This document shows positions 45,830-56,638 of a stretch of 64,000 bases of DNA, piece after piece. Source of the DNA: Ligula intestinalis. Taxonomy: Eukaryota; Platyhelminthes; Cestoda; Diphyllobothriidea; Diphyllobothriidae. Each line of letters begins with the position of its first letter. Within the stretch, counting starts at the first letter, position 1. A model generated the notes under the pieces. It was not told where the DNA came from. It saw only the letters and a list, made by a program, of their open reading frames with translations, and did not search any database. The stretch lies in NCBI GenBank assembly GCA_036362985.1, contig JAYGXS010000005.1, positions 55,164,996 to 55,228,995 of the forward strand, given 5' to 3'. The translations under genes and the position numbers were made by a program.

Positions 45830-46068
45830 GTAGCAAAAAGGCTCTTTTTGTAATTTTCATTGAATGGAGGATCATTTTAATTTACCATCATCATGTGTAT
45901 TGCACGTCATCTTCCTCATTCTGAAAAGAAACATGCATATCTCGTTGATGAACGTTCACCTGACCGCTAACGAAACTCATCTGTGCCGCTCTGCCTATGG
46001 TCTCGAGGCCCTGGCAGCTGTAGCAGCTAGTAGTATTGTCAACAAAGACAAAGGAGACTGCAATAGCC

Positions 46069-49000
46069 TTTTTAAAGCATTTTTTCCCCGGTAATAATTT
46101 GAAGCAAGACAGAATAGCAGAATTTATTCGCGCGAATAAATTTCGAGAGCGCTTTTTAGCTGCTTCCGCTCCGTGCATGAACAACGAAATATTAAAAGAA
46201 CACATACATTTGAATTTACACAAAATCGATAAAAGCAAGGTCGTATCAACGTGGCAAGTGGCCAAAAGTTATGTCAACTGTTAAACTTGGGACCAAAGAA
46301 ATGGGGGGAAATTTAACAAAATAAAGGTGTGGTATGTATTTACCACGGCAGTTGAAGATGGGCTACATGGTCTAGTTGCTTACATAGGTCGGATTTCTCC
46401 CGCCGTATGTAGGATGCTTCCATGTAGCGTAAGGTCCGGTTTGCTCGTGCTCGAACAAGAACGCGGAAAGAAGTGTTAGTTTCAACCGAATGACCACTGT
46501 CTAGTAGGTGTTTTGTAATAGATGAACGTGGTACTTTGTTCTCCTGTTTTAAAAGCCAGGTAGATAAATGCTCAGCAGCCCTGGTTGCCAATTGCCTTTG
46601 CGTACGGCCAATGTACTTGCATCCGCAAGTGCAGGTAAATTTGTATACACAGTTTGAGTTGGCGTGCAAAGGCAAGGCATCCTTTGGCCGGTTAATTGGG
46701 AGCCTTTTTGTTAGAGTGAGGAAAACAAGTTCGGCTGCATAGTAAGTTCTTTGAATAGAACACCGTAGTCTTCGCTTGATTGTATTCACGATGTTGTCTC
46801 CTTTAAATGGTAAGGATATCAAAACGGGCTTTCTCGGAACCGACTGGTCCGTAGATTTTGGCCGTAAAGGGCAACTGTATTTTTGGATGATACGCAAGGG
46901 GTAGCCACGCTTGAGTAAGGCCTCTTTTATGTAGGCAAACTCTGTTAGTAGGGTCTCACTGGAGCAGATATTCCTGGCTCTCTGGAAAAGGTTAAGTACC
47001 AAATTTCGTTTCCACTGTATAGGCACAAAACTAGTAAAATGTAGGTTTTGGCCTTTCCATGTAGTCTTGTTGAAAACGGTGCGCCTTATTGACCCATCAT
47101 CCTCTCTGAACAGGAGGACGTCAAGGAATGATAATTGGTTGTTCTGCTCCATTTCTATCGTGAACTTAATCTTTTGATGCAATGTATTCATCAAAGTTAG
47201 AAGATTTTCAGCATCTCTTTTGGTATCAACAATAGCGAAAATGTCATCTGTTTTATTAAGTTCCGACGAAACCTTTTCCTCTAAGTGACCCATGAAGATG
47301 TCTGCAAAGGTAGGCCCGAGTGGGCTCCCCATTGCTACTCCATCAATTTGTCTATATATAACTCCATTGAAGAGAAGTTGTACGTTCTTCGTACAAATCG
47401 TTAGCAAGTCCCTCAGTATATCAGGTGGCAGTCGAGTTTCTGATGCATGATTGCATATGACCTCAATTGTTTCCTCCAAGGGTACATTTGTAAATAATGA
47501 CTCAACATCTAGAGAAAACATAAATTTGTTTGCAATATTTTGGAGCTTGATATCTTCAATAAATTGAAAAACATCCTTTGAAGCATACGTGGCGAATCGT
47601 TGCCGAATTGGCTTTAATTCGTTGACAAGCCACTGTGCCAGCTTGTGTTGAGGAGAATTTCTCATGGACAGAATAGGCCGTAGAGGTACGCCTTTCTTAT
47701 GCGTTTTTGGCAGACCATATAGTCTTGGAATATTCGTACCTCTAGGTTTCAGATTAAGAGCAGTTGAAGTATCTATCAAGTTAATGTCTCGCAACTTTTT
47801 AATAATTTTCCAAACTGAGTCCTCTTTTGCTTTGGTTTGGTCTTTGGATGAGGTCTCTAGACGAAATTTGGTCTGATCACTTAGAATGGCTTCCATTTTT
47901 CTCACATAATCTTTCCGGTTGAGAATCACAACTCCATGGCCTTTATCAGGCTTAGAAATTGTTATTTCTTCAAGATGTTTTAGTTCGGTAAGCGCAGCCA
48001 TATGCTCCTTAGTCAAAGGCGTCATTTGTGTTACCGGAGCAATACGATATTGGTGAGAAATATGCACAAATTTTGCTTTAAGCCAGCCCACATCTTCATT
48101 GGACCTAGGTATTAAGTCAGAAAGCTGGGCGTTCAAGTCTTCAAATTGTGCCTCAATCTCAACTGGGTTTATTCTTCTGTTTGGGACACAAAAGTCTAAT
48201 CCCAGTGATAAAGCCTCTGACTGTAATTTAGTACGTTTAAGGTCAGAAAGGTTGAGAATAATTTCGTCTGGGTTCAGAGGAAAATTTTCGTCAGTAGACC
48301 TCTTGGATAAGGACTTCGTATACTTCAAGCGGTATGTCTCTCTTGTCTTCTTTTGTATGATACATGCATGCTTTATGAACATCAACCAACAAAACAGGCT
48401 TATATTGTCCAACACATGTTTTGTCTGGTCCAGCTGAGTTTTGATAGAACATACAGCCAACAATGAGTCCTCAATTGTAGATTTCGTAAGCCGATCCAAA
48501 TTCTTAATAGTTGGACGTAGCTTTCCTCGACGTAGTGTCTTATAGAATTGTACTGCATACTCCTTGCTATTTATGCAATTTCGGAGAAATTCTATGTGTG
48601 TATTTTCTTTCGTAATTCTGCATCGCAGCTGTAAAAGTCTATCCAAAGACTTAATTGTATCCGTGGGAAGGTGCCGTTTGAGAAATTTAAAGCATTTTTT
48701 CCCCGGTAATAATTTGAAGCAAGACAGAATAGCAGAATTTATTCGCGCGAATAAATTTCGAGAGCACTTTTCAGCTGCTTCCGCTCCGTGCATGAACGAC
48801 GAAATATTAAGAGAACACATCAATTTGAATTTACACAAAAACGATAAAAGCAGGGTCGTATCAACATTGCAAGTGGCCAAAAGTTATGTCAACTGTTAAA
48901 CTTGGGACTAAAAGAAGGGGGGGGGATTTAACAAAATAAAGGTGTGGTATGTATTTACCATGGCATTTGAAGATTGACTACATGGTCTAGTTGCTTACAT

Positions 49001-49195
49001 AGGTCGGGTTTCTCCCGCCATGTAGTCAATCGTCAACTGCCGTGGTAAATACATGCCACACCTTTGTTAAATTTCCCCCCCCCATTTCTTTGGTCCCAAG
49101 TTTAACAGTTGACATAACTTTTGGCTACTTGCCATGTTGATACGACCTTGCTTTTATCGTTTTTGTGTAAATTCAAATCGATGTGTTCTCTTAAT
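46069..49195 (-). mobile_element. Complete Penelope-like element insertion (family 3)
   Basis: Minus-strand element. Direct repeats (pLTRs) of 334 bp lie at 46071-46404 and 48686-49019 and contain both the last codons of the ORF and its first codons. Beyond the 5' pLTR, about 175 bp (49020-49195) is an inverted copy of part of the pLTR, giving a hairpin-like end. The insertion is bounded by a 12-bp duplication of SINE sequence. Such tandem and inverted pLTR layouts are known for Penelope elements. No hammerhead-like motif was found in this family. Confidence 0.85.
46340..48880 (-). CDS. PLE reverse transcriptase-GIY-YIG protein, intact frame with damaged RT motif
   Basis: There are 846 codons without a stop. 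The frame opens at a TTG; the first ATG is codon 21. Order: N-terminal region partly from the pLTR; ITISKPDKGHGVVILNR; RLYGLPKTHKKGVPLRPILS; MFSLDVESLFTNVPLEETI; VAMGSPLGPTFADIFMG; then TDDIFAIVDTKRDAENLL; QLSFLDVLLF; and the C-terminal GIY-YIG domain (VYKFTCTCGCKYIGRTQRQL, EH, EASYIRREKS). The usual YVDD palm motif and the residues before it are missing: ELNKT runs straight into DDIF. This looks like a small in-frame deletion, so reverse transcription is doubtful although the frame is intact. It is antisense to CHIP. Confidence 0.9.
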   Translation of the reverse strand: MATCNVDTTLLLSFLCKFKLMCSLNISSFMHGAEAAEKCSRNLFARINSAILSCFKLLPGKKCFKFLKRHLPTDTIKSLDRLLQLRCRITKENTHIEFLRNCINSKEYAVQFYKTLRRGKLRPTIKNLDRLTKSTIEDSLLAVCSIKTQLDQTKHVLDNISLFCWLMFIKHACIIQKKTRETYRLKYTKSLSKRSTDENFPLNPDEIILNLSDLKRTKLQSEALSLGLDFCVPNRRINPVEIEAQFEDLNAQLSDLIPRSNEDVGWLKAKFVHISHQYRIAPVTQMTPLTKEHMAALTELKHLEEITISKPDKGHGVVILNRKDYVRKMEAILSDQTKFRLETSSKDQTKAKEDSVWKIIKKLRDINLIDTSTALNLKPRGTNIPRLYGLPKTHKKGVPLRPILSMRNSPQHKLAQWLVNELKPIRQRFATYASKDVFQFIEDIKLQNIANKFMFSLDVESLFTNVPLEETIEVICNHASETRLPPDILRDLLTICTKNVQLLFNGVIYRQIDGVAMGSPLGPTFADIFMGHLEEKVSSELNKTDDIFAIVDTKRDAENLLTLMNTLHQKIKFTIEMEQNNQLSFLDVLLFREDDGSIRRTVFNKTTWKGQNLHFTSFVPIQWKRNLVLNLFQRARNICSSETLLTEFAYIKEALLKRGYPLRIIQKYSCPLRPKSTDQSVPRKPVLISLPFKGDNIVNTIKRRLRCSIQRTYYAAELVFLTLTKRLPINRPKDALPLHANSNCVYKFTCTCGCKYIGRTQRQLATRAAEHLSTWLLKQENKVPRSSITKHLLDSGHSVETNTSFRVLVRARANRTLRYMEASYIRREKSDLCKQLDHVAHLQLPW

Positions 49196-49320
49196 ACTGC
49201 AATAGCCATTTCCGGCTTAATAGTCGTCGTCAGCCGGTCATACTCAGACTCCAATGCTGTCTCACCTGATCCTCGAACTCGCGACCTTTTTGATTATAGT
49301 CGAACGCCCTAGCCACATGT

Positions 49321-50989
49321 ATATCTGCCCGTAAATACAACTGATTGCTGTCCATTTGTCAGTCTTGAAGAATATCCATACGCGCGAACCAACGTCTCAG
49401 AACTATCGCTTCTACCAAATACTCGTAGAAACTGACTTAGAGATCATTATTAAACCATCTCAACCATCTTGCCCTGCTAAAACTGCTGATCAAAGGTATT
49501 CTCCACCCATAAATTCTTGGTGCTCTGCGCTTGGTAGTCCAATTATGTTTAGAGCGATCCGAAAGTTTTACTCTTCGTCGGAGATAACTCTAGAAAGACA
49601 ATTATCTTGCTCTTAACTCTGTTCTTTGTTCTGGATGTTCGATCCACCACAGTATTCACTGGTACAAAATCAACTTTGCATCAATTACTGAAGTTCGGCT
49701 GCTGGCCCCATTATTGACAAACCCTAATGACCATGGTGTTTGCACAAAAGATTGATCAGGCCGGAACCACACAGAATTGACATTGCAGCATTTCCGCGGA
49801 GCTTCGTCATCCCTTCCGGAAGACTCGCCAACAAGACTGTCACATTTAGAAGCAATTATTTTTTCAGAATTTGCTTACTTAGCGTTTGCGCTCCAGCTCT
49901 CATCTATGAAAAGACCGCAAAGGACTTATTTTTGTGGTTTATTCTCTGTTTTCACATCTTCATGAAGCAGTTTTACCCATCAATTTCTCACTTTTACCAT
50001 CGAGGGCGGCTGTTAGGACGGCGACCTCTTCTTAGATAGAAAAAAGTACCGTCTTTGTATGGTATCTCAAATAATCAGAAGTAGTGGCGGTGTTAACGCA
50101 GTAGAGGGTTGGGTTTTGCTATGACTTAGTACGTAGACAAGCGCCTCGACATCCTCGACGTGTGTGTGTGTCGTAGCGGCCCGCTGCAGCGCTTGCTGTG
50201 GCTGTTGGAGCGCGTGGTGCCCATCGTTGAAATCGACGGGGGAACTGTCGTGTCGTAGCCCATTGTTGGGTCAAAAGTCCCCGCCGGACTCCAAACTGGA
50301 AGTAGTTGGGAGACTAAGGAAAGCCGAGACCTCGACCGGCTTGAGCCAAAGGTCAGCGGGAGTGAGTCGGGTGCCTGGCCGGGAACTGCAGGCGAACAGA
50401 TGCTGACAGTCATGCGGAGAAGCGCCGCAGTCGGTACACTAGATGATGATGGTGGTGGCGTATTCATTGAGATCAATTATCCTTTACTGTTAATAAGTCA
50501 GACGCCGATTCCTAATCTCTAAGCTTTTTTTCCAAGAAGACAGTGCGCCGGCCGTTTTCTCGTGACCGTCAGAGACTTGTCCTCTGGTGTCAGTACAGTT
50601 TATTTTATCGACAACTTCAAGCATAAGAACAAGTCCAAATAGACTTCTAACTTGCGTTTTTTGACTCGAATATTATTCACGGTCATTCCTTTCGTTCCAA
50701 TCCCCTTCTGTTCAGGAGCTTGTCTTGTCGCGAGTAGTCTGTGCTTCCCGTTTCAGCTCCTCCCACTAAATACCACAGCCTGGACCAACTTCGTCGTCTA
50801 CCGCAGTCTGATTAGAGCGAATTCACTTTACTTGATCTTTCTGTACTTAATCTAGCACCGTTCTATTCGATGCGTTCGTCTATCTCAATCCACTTTTAGA
50901 TCCGGGATCAGACAATAGCACAGATAACAAGCTGTACGAGACTACTTGTTCTGAAACGAAGCAACACTTTCTCACGGTGGTACCTATAG
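49321..50989. other. Intronic spacer with family 2-like 5' fragment
   Basis: About 50100-50470 on the minus strand encodes YDTTVPPSISTMGTT, like the N-terminus of the family 2 PLE (VDTTTVRPSLSTMFTT), so it is probably a 5' fragment of a related element. A shared block CCTCGACCGGCTTGAGCC occurs at about 50331 and 53656. The rest shows no recognised feature. Confidence 0.45.
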
Positions 50990-51590
50990 TGCCCGTGAGG
51001 ATTGGTGTCGCTGCTTGGATCTGTTGCATGTACGCTTGGTGAATAGACCGCCTAAATCCCAATGAACAATCTGCGGTAGTGTATCGCATCTCATCCCTAA
51101 GCTGTCTTCATAAATATACAGGGAAACTGAACGCTTGCTCGGCTCACGCATACAAGAACAAAAGCGGGCTTTCGGGTGGGTTGACGCTTTATTGCAAGTG
51201 GCGTCCCACACCTACGAGACGGGTCAGGAGTTTAATTTCGCAGCTGCGAAGATAATCGGCGGCAGCAAGGCAGCCCAAGGATTGATTGAAGCCTGGGCCT
51301 CAGATGAGAATTCAGTTAGCCGATCTATCGATCTGGCGCCGGCGTACATTGCTCTCCGCAGGCATATTCGCACGGCCGACACTTTTGATTAATGAATTAC
51401 CTCCCCCAGTTTAACGGTTGATTGGCTCCCGCCCGCTATAATCGTCGCTTACTTTTCGTGCTCGCTTTTATCTCTGACGATGGGCCCCCGCAAGAGCCCG
51501 AAAGCTCAGGATACTAAGCAAACTGGTCCGGTGCTCAACAATCCTTCTTCCTTATCCATGCAAATGCTTGGAACGCAAACGTTCTCCTTC
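50990..51590 (+). mobile_element. Penelope-like element (family 1) fragment
   Basis: Plus strand: DRLNPNEQSAVVYRI (about 51045-51090), a frame change, then HTYETGQEFNFAAAKIIGGS, then QGLIEAWASDENSVSRSIDL with APAYIALRRH, a stop near 51390 and the 3' end with a hammerhead-like motif. Like the other family 1 copies it is 5'-truncated. Confidence 0.8.
51474..51508 (+). ncRNA. Hammerhead-ribozyme-like motif, class 1
   Basis: CUGACGA, one U, stem II arms GGGCCC and GAGCCC (the outer GGG/CCC pairs restore a position mismatched in other copies), then GAAA, loop GC, UC and A. All core bases are kept. Confidence 0.6.
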
Positions 51591-53099
51591 ATTCGTGAAC
51601 TTCCAAATCTGTGCAACCTCAGACTGCTGAGCGCAAACCAACAACAAACGTATCGTGCCACCTTGCCTGTCCTTGTGATGTCTGCGGCTTCAACGTGGCA
51701 TCCAACGGGTGGAGTAACCTGCTAATACAAGCGAAACCCGGGTTTATGTACTTCGTTACTAATTATTATTTTCTCTGCCGCAGCGCTACCCCTTGAAATG
51801 GCTCGATATCCAGCTGAGCAGTTCAATCAAGGTTATTCTTTCCTGCTCATAAGCAACATCTCTCTAACTTCACCGCACACTAAGAGCCAATTAAGGCTTC
51901 TTCAACGACCCTCCCATCCATAAAACTGGAAACCGCATTTTAAAGGTGGTTTCTTCGATTAAGACTGAAAAGCTGTTATGTATCCAAAATGGGTGGTTTC
52001 AAATTGCCGTAAGATTAGCCGTCCAATAAGGCTTTATTCTGTCGTCTAGCTCAAGCCCCGGGCATCGGTGCTGACATGCAATCCGATGCCATTTGGATAA
52101 CACTGTGGTACCGGTGCATACGAAGGCCTGGAAACCGTCGAAAGGTTATTTCGATTCCACACATAGCGACGGTTTATGTCTGACAGAGATGGCCCTAATT
52201 TTAATCAATTTCGGTCAAGCACGGGTCCCAACAATCGTCCGGATTACTTCATCTAGTGCTTTGCGTCCTTGGGACCTACATGCTAGTGATAGGAGGTGTT
52301 TACTGTTGGTTCACAGTGACTATGCTACAGTGTTGCTCTCGGCTTTTGTGTTATAATTACATGCCTGGGCTGTCCATGTCCTTGCGACACTGTGGCGACC
52401 ATTTATTTGCAACTGTAACCTTAATTGACGGTTGTTCCACTATCCGCCACACGTACACCCAAACACACACGAATTCATCGATCAGCCAGGTGCTAAGCCA
52501 GTGCCTACCGGAAGTTAACTTCACATAATCCTTCTTTACGGTCGGTCGACAGCAGACACATAATCCTCTGGCATCTTAGGTCAGAGGAGCTCACTTGAGT
52601 TCCTTTTGCGTCCGTCCACCCGAGCCGTGCTTACTAGGAAAGAACTCCATGATGACCGGAAACCGTTCCGATGTACTGGTGGCTTTTAAAAACCATAAAA
52701 TATATACGTATTTGTATCTGCCGTCTTAGCAACCAATGACTTTATCATTTATCTTTTTCCTTGGTCGCCTCGACGTCATCAGCTGGCAGTAGGCGCACTA
52801 GAATGTCCTATCCGAGTCAGGAGGTAAATACGACGCATTTGACTGGTATTGTTGATCGGCTGCATCGACTTTTGTTATCACGAGTTTCTACGAGTGTGGG
52901 TGCTCTGAACTCCGTCAGTTCTTCCTGCCAAAATGAGGACATCCACTCAATTCGGGTCACTCAATCAACCTCCACTGTTCATCTACTTGGGCACTGGGTT
53001 TACAGACCATGTACATGGTTGTCCGGCTATTATCTCTCTCTCTCGGCGGACGGCGGTGGCTTTCATGCCCTCGTTTGTGTAGTCGCAAAGGCCACCCGG
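51591..53099. other. Intronic spacer, nothing recognised
   Basis: ORFs up to 154 codons (52761-53225 plus) show no family resemblance; that frame is low in complexity and overlaps a PLE-derived stretch. No RNA gene seen. Confidence 0.4.
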
Positions 53100-53350
53100 C
53101 CACTCGCTCCGTGCTTATCTTACGAAACTGGCCGTTCTGCGCATGGTGGCACGCTTAGAGGCAACCTCGGCCGCGCCAGCTACCTGCGCCCTCCCCAATC
53201 CCGATCTTTTCGACTTTTGTCCTGAAATCGGGTACAGATGTAGGAGTAGGCTGGATCTTGCGAGTCTACTGTCAGCTACCGCGTCTGCCTTCAGCAGCTG
53301 GACATAGTCGAAAAGGACAGCAAAACTTTCATTCGCTCAAGTGCTGTCGA
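53100..53350 (-). mobile_element. Penelope-like element (family 2) 5' fragment
   Basis: Resembles 9640-9790 base for base in blocks: GCGCCCTCCCCAATCCCGAT, GGCTTTTGT/GACTTTTGT, ATCGGGTACAGATGTAGGAG, GAGTCTAC and CGTCTGCCTTCAGCAG. A related block lies at 53570-53700. No usable frame is left. Confidence 0.5.
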
Positions 53351-54045
53351 ATTTTTCCCTGTGATGTTTGAACTCGTTTTTCCCTAAGTATTTAAGGCAG
53401 AAGTATGTATGCCGCTGTCCATTCTCTTGGGTAAAGGTGTCTTCCCTCTGTTAAACCGCAACTGCATGAAAAATATTTTCGTGTGTTCATCAGCGATGTA
53501 TCTTAAGCAAAAAGCTAATCGCGATTATGTAAAGGTAATGAATGAAAAACTGAGGTGGTCTTACGTTAAGTGTGTGTCCTAGCCCATTGCTGGATCAGGA
53601 GTTCCTACCGGAATTCAAACTGGTAGTAGTTGGGGGACGGAGAAAAGGCCGAAACCTCGACCGGCTTGAGCCTTGAGTCGAAGACTACGACACTTCTATA
53701 AAAGCGATCATATGGTTAGGACAATAGGAAATGAAATCCAAGAGAAAACCTCCAACTGCGCAATTGCCTGTTGCAGGCGAGGATTTTGTACCAGCCTCAC
53801 CAAGCCACTCAGGTTCCAAACCAAGTCGAAAATCACTGAGCAAATAAAAACTACGTCTACTGAAATACATTGAGTAGGCATATAAGTGTCCAGTAAAATT
53901 CAAACGCTACCAATGAAACTTCTGCCGAAGTTCATTAACCCCTTCGATATTTAAAACTGTCAATATCCCGTAGTACTTCAATAAACCTGTAAACCTGCGT
54001 TTCGCGCACCTTGAACTTTATGCCATTTTCCTCACTACATTTTAG

Positions 54046-54426
54046 ACTTACCTAAACAGATTGATCTTAGAAGATGCTGAAAAACGGCGGAATAAGCTGT
54101 TGAACAAATCCGGCTCAACGGATTGTGAGGGTTGTAGTTGCCGCAGAAACTCCAGCAAAGATGAGACTCCCGAAAAACAAAAGGAGTCGGAAGAGGGGAA
54201 GACGGCGGGAGATGAGGTGGCAACATCGGACAACACCAAAACCGTCGAGGGTACTCAGGTGTCAGGCCCTGCGGTTAGCAGTGACTCGGTGGCTTCATCA
54301 AACACCCAGGTGGACGCCAGTGTTTCAATTATCCCCCTGGATAACGTGGACGTCGCCGCTGCCTGCGCTCAGATTGATGCAGAAACGGCACTGCGAATAC
54401 GTGAGGTGGATGAGATGTTCACCCAG
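54046..54426 (+). CDS. STUB1: CHIP/STUB1 exon (helical hairpin with long insert)
   Basis: Starts after CATTTTAG and encodes TYLNRLILEDAEKRRNKLLN, which matches the SYLSRLIAAE region of human CHIP. It then has about 75 residues rich in Ser, Thr, Glu and Lys (ETPEKQKESEEGK and on) with no counterpart in the human protein as recalled, and returns to the family pattern at AQIDAETALRIREVDEMFTQ. It ends before GTTTGT in phase 0. Total CHIP length from the exons seen is 357 residues against 303 in human. The insert lies between the TPR and U-box domains, in the coiled dimer-forming part. Confidence 0.93.
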
Positions 54427-54611
54427 GTTTGTTTGTTTGTTCATGCCGATTAGCATACTTTGTTGCTGGCGTTAAAGGAGGATAACTGGATCGACCGTGT
54501 GGCCGTCCTCTTAAGCTAGTTCTTACCGACAACAAATCTTAGATAAATTCCCAGTGATCAGTGGACACCTAGCTGCCAGTCTTTGTATTCCCGATCAACA
54601 GCTGACAGAGC

Positions 54612-54790
54612 AACGAGCCTATGGCACAGTGGTTAGAGAATTGGACTTCTAATAAGCATGTTCGCGGTTTCGAACAGTAGGTGGGGCACTTACTTGTACT
54701 TAATGGGACACCACTTCGAGTTGGGTATGGCTGGCCGATGACGGCTAATAAGCCAGAAATAGCCATTACGGTCTCCCTTATCTTTGTCAG
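54612..54790 (+). mobile_element. tRNA-derived SINE
   Basis: Head: CCTATGGCACAGTGGTTAGA and GCGGTTTCGAACAG (A and B boxes). Body: GTTGGGTATGGCTGGCCGAT, GGCTAATAAGCCAGAAATAG, CCATTACGGTCTCCCTTATC. One of the better kept copies. Confidence 0.7.
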
Positions 54791-55084
54791 TTCAACTCTA
54801 TCATATGTTACAAGTCGATATGCGACTGCCTGCGAGAACTCTAGATTGAGCTCCAAGGCACAATAGATAAGTTTTTTTCCCTTACCAGATGGGTGAGCGC
54901 CCTTATTTCATATGCATATACATATATACCCTTCACCCATGTAAATATATATGTAGATATATATGCAGATATGTATGCAATGGCAGATACGTGTACACCG
55001 ATCTGTTAGAGGGAACACTCGTCCATCCATGGTGCCATTGGAGCCCACACTCGTATCTACATGGCAAGGCGGCTAATGGTATAG

Positions 55085-55250
55085 GCAGAAGGACATTACC
55101 GACAAAGACTAGGGAGACTAGGATGGCCATTTTTGGCTTCTTAGCCGTCGTCAGCTAGTCATACCCAGACCCAAGTGGTGTCGCACCCGGGCCTCGAACT
55201 CGCGACCTCTGATCAGACTCTAACCATTGAGCTACGAACTCGTCGTGCCG
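55085..55250 (-). mobile_element. tRNA-derived SINE
   Basis: Minus strand: GTAGCTCAATGGTTAGAGTC and GCGAGTTCGAGGCCC (A and B boxes), then the body GGGTATGACTAGCTGACGAC, GGCTAAGAAGCCAAAAATGG. Well preserved. Confidence 0.7.
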
Positions 55251-55305
55251 GTATGGAAACCTGTTTTCGCATACATAATTCCAACAAACCTTTCCTAATA
55301 TCTAA

Positions 55306-55851
55306 GTGTTGGGAGGATCGAGCACGTCACCCAGACTGAGACACAGATAGTCCGAGGTCACGCCAGACAAGTCAACCTTGTAACAGTGGGAAGTGTTAGG
55401 GTGGCTGAGCACGTCACCCAGACGTCAGACAGTACGAGATCACGTGAGGCCAGTCCAACGCATGCACAACGGGCCGTGTCGCGCAATCTTTAAAAGGTGG
55501 ACATTATGCCAGTACAAAGAAGGCACGCAAAGTCAGGCTGCCCCTGGAGCCGAGCCGAGTGAGGTCACGCGAGGACAGACGCACAGATGTGCGTAAGCGA
55601 GCGTGCGCACTTGGAGAGCCAATGAGACGCAACGACGACTGCCCCTTAAATAGCGAGGCTGCCAGCAGAACGGGAACTCCACTGCTAGACACGCTGCCGA
55701 CAGGACGAGAATACTGGATACACGGACCAGTGTTGATGTACTAGTACAAGTTACAGTCAGGTACTAGCTGTTATCCCATTCTGTCTTCTCTTCCTAACAC
55801 GTATTGGGGAACATTACCGGTGTTGACACAGGAACACACTAGGTTACAACA
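55306..55851 (+). mobile_element. Solo-LTR-like unit with internal duplication
   Basis: The unit starts TGTTGGGAGG, repeats its first part at 55394 (TGTTAGGGTGGC), and ends TTACAACA. The block GAGCACGTCACCCAGAC is therefore present twice. Similar to 61796-62146 on the minus strand. Flanks CTAAG and GTAAG resemble a 5-bp duplication with one mismatch. No gag or pol was found in the window. LTR-retrotransposon origin is likely but rests on end bases and copy structure. Confidence 0.6.
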
Positions 55852-56377
55852 GTAAGAGAATAGGACGATCTATGCTGTATAACCGTGCGCGAAGTGTTTA
55901 TAAGAATGTGATGGAAAGGGGGGGGGTATACGGACTCAAAACATGTATAAATACCCATATTAAAAGTTTTTATACTTTGCGGGCTCTCATCTTTCATGGG
56001 AAGTTTTTGATTCTAGTTTAAAATTGAGCACTCCACGTGACCGGTGGTATTTACACAAATTTGGCGCTTCTTACATCATCATGTGCACTTTTACTGGCTT
56101 GATGCTTAATTCTAACGTGCTATCGACATAATATTGATCTTGTAGAAAACAACTCGGTAAACGAATAGGAGAATCAACTTGTTCTAATTTGCCTACCTTT
56201 GCCTCTAAGGTCGGTCGGGCATTAGTTTCATGTTCTCTTTGTGACTAGCCGTACGTGGGTCATTTGTTCTCCCCGTGCGAATTATTCTAAACAGAGAAGA
56301 AGAAGCCTCACTAACCTTCTGCATGTGCACTGAATGTAGTCAAATCACGGTCATCTTTTCTCCTACATATATTTTAG

Positions 56378-56638
56378 CTGGATGAACGTCGCAAAAAACG
56401 CGAGGTTCCCGACTACCTATGTGGTCAAATCAGCTTTGAGTTGATGCTCGACCCAGTCATTACACCCAGTGGTATCACCTACGACCGCCGTTCGATTCGT
56501 GCTCACCTTCAGCAGGTGGGTCACTTTGATCCAATAACCCGTCAGCCCCTGACCTACGACCAACTCATCCCAAATCTTGCCATGAAGGAGGTTGTATCCA
56601 AGTTCCTGGAGGAGAACCCCTGGGCTGAGGGCTACTAA
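56378..56638 (+). CDS. STUB1: CHIP/STUB1 last exon (U-box)
   Basis: Begins after TTTTAG in phase 0 ([20 protein letters not shown]), and ends with TAA at 56636. The U-box spans nearly the whole exon: [58 protein letters not shown], and a C-terminal ENPWAEGY that parallels human ENGWVEDY. The U-box recruits E2 enzymes; the conserved His of GHFDP and Pro of RQPLT are present. It forms the catalytic end of the protein begun at or before 42334. Confidence 0.97.
   Translation: MDERRKKREVPDYLCGQISFELMLDPVITPSGITYDRRSIRAHLQQVGHFDPITRQPLTYDQLIPNLAMKEVVSKFLEENPWAEGY

Larger units (their letters stand above)
46030..49320 (-). mobile_element. tRNA-derived SINE split by a PLE
   Basis: On the minus strand the SINE head and body lie at 49320-49198 (TCGAGGATCAGGTGAGACAG, GAGTATGACCGGCTGACGAC, CGGAAATGGC) and its last bases at 46068-46040 (GGCTATTGCAGTCTCCTTTG). 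ACTGCAATAGCC occurs at 46057-46068 and again at 49196-49207, a 12-bp target duplication of the PLE between them. Confidence 0.75.
45830..54045 (+). other. CHIP intron (8.2 kb)
   Basis: Holds the complete family 3 PLE nested in a SINE (46030-49320), a family 1 PLE fragment (50990-51590) and family 2-like 5' fragments (50100-50470, 53100-53350, 53570-53700). The stretches between show no genes. The acceptor is TACATTTTAG before 54046. Confidence 0.8.
54427..56377 (+). other. CHIP intron (1.95 kb)
   Basis: Contains two SINEs (54612-54790 plus, 55085-55250 minus), an AT-rich (ATAT) stretch near 54900-54990, and a solo-LTR-like unit (55306-55851). The acceptor is ACATATATTTTAG. Confidence 0.8.

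Noticed and set aside
46069..49195. Hammerhead motif in the family 3 PLE
   Set aside because: No CUGANGA core followed by a stem and GAAA was found in either pLTR.
52761..53225. 154-codon ORF in the CHIP intron as a gene
   Set aside because: Low complexity, no family resemblance, and its 3' part is PLE 5' sequence.
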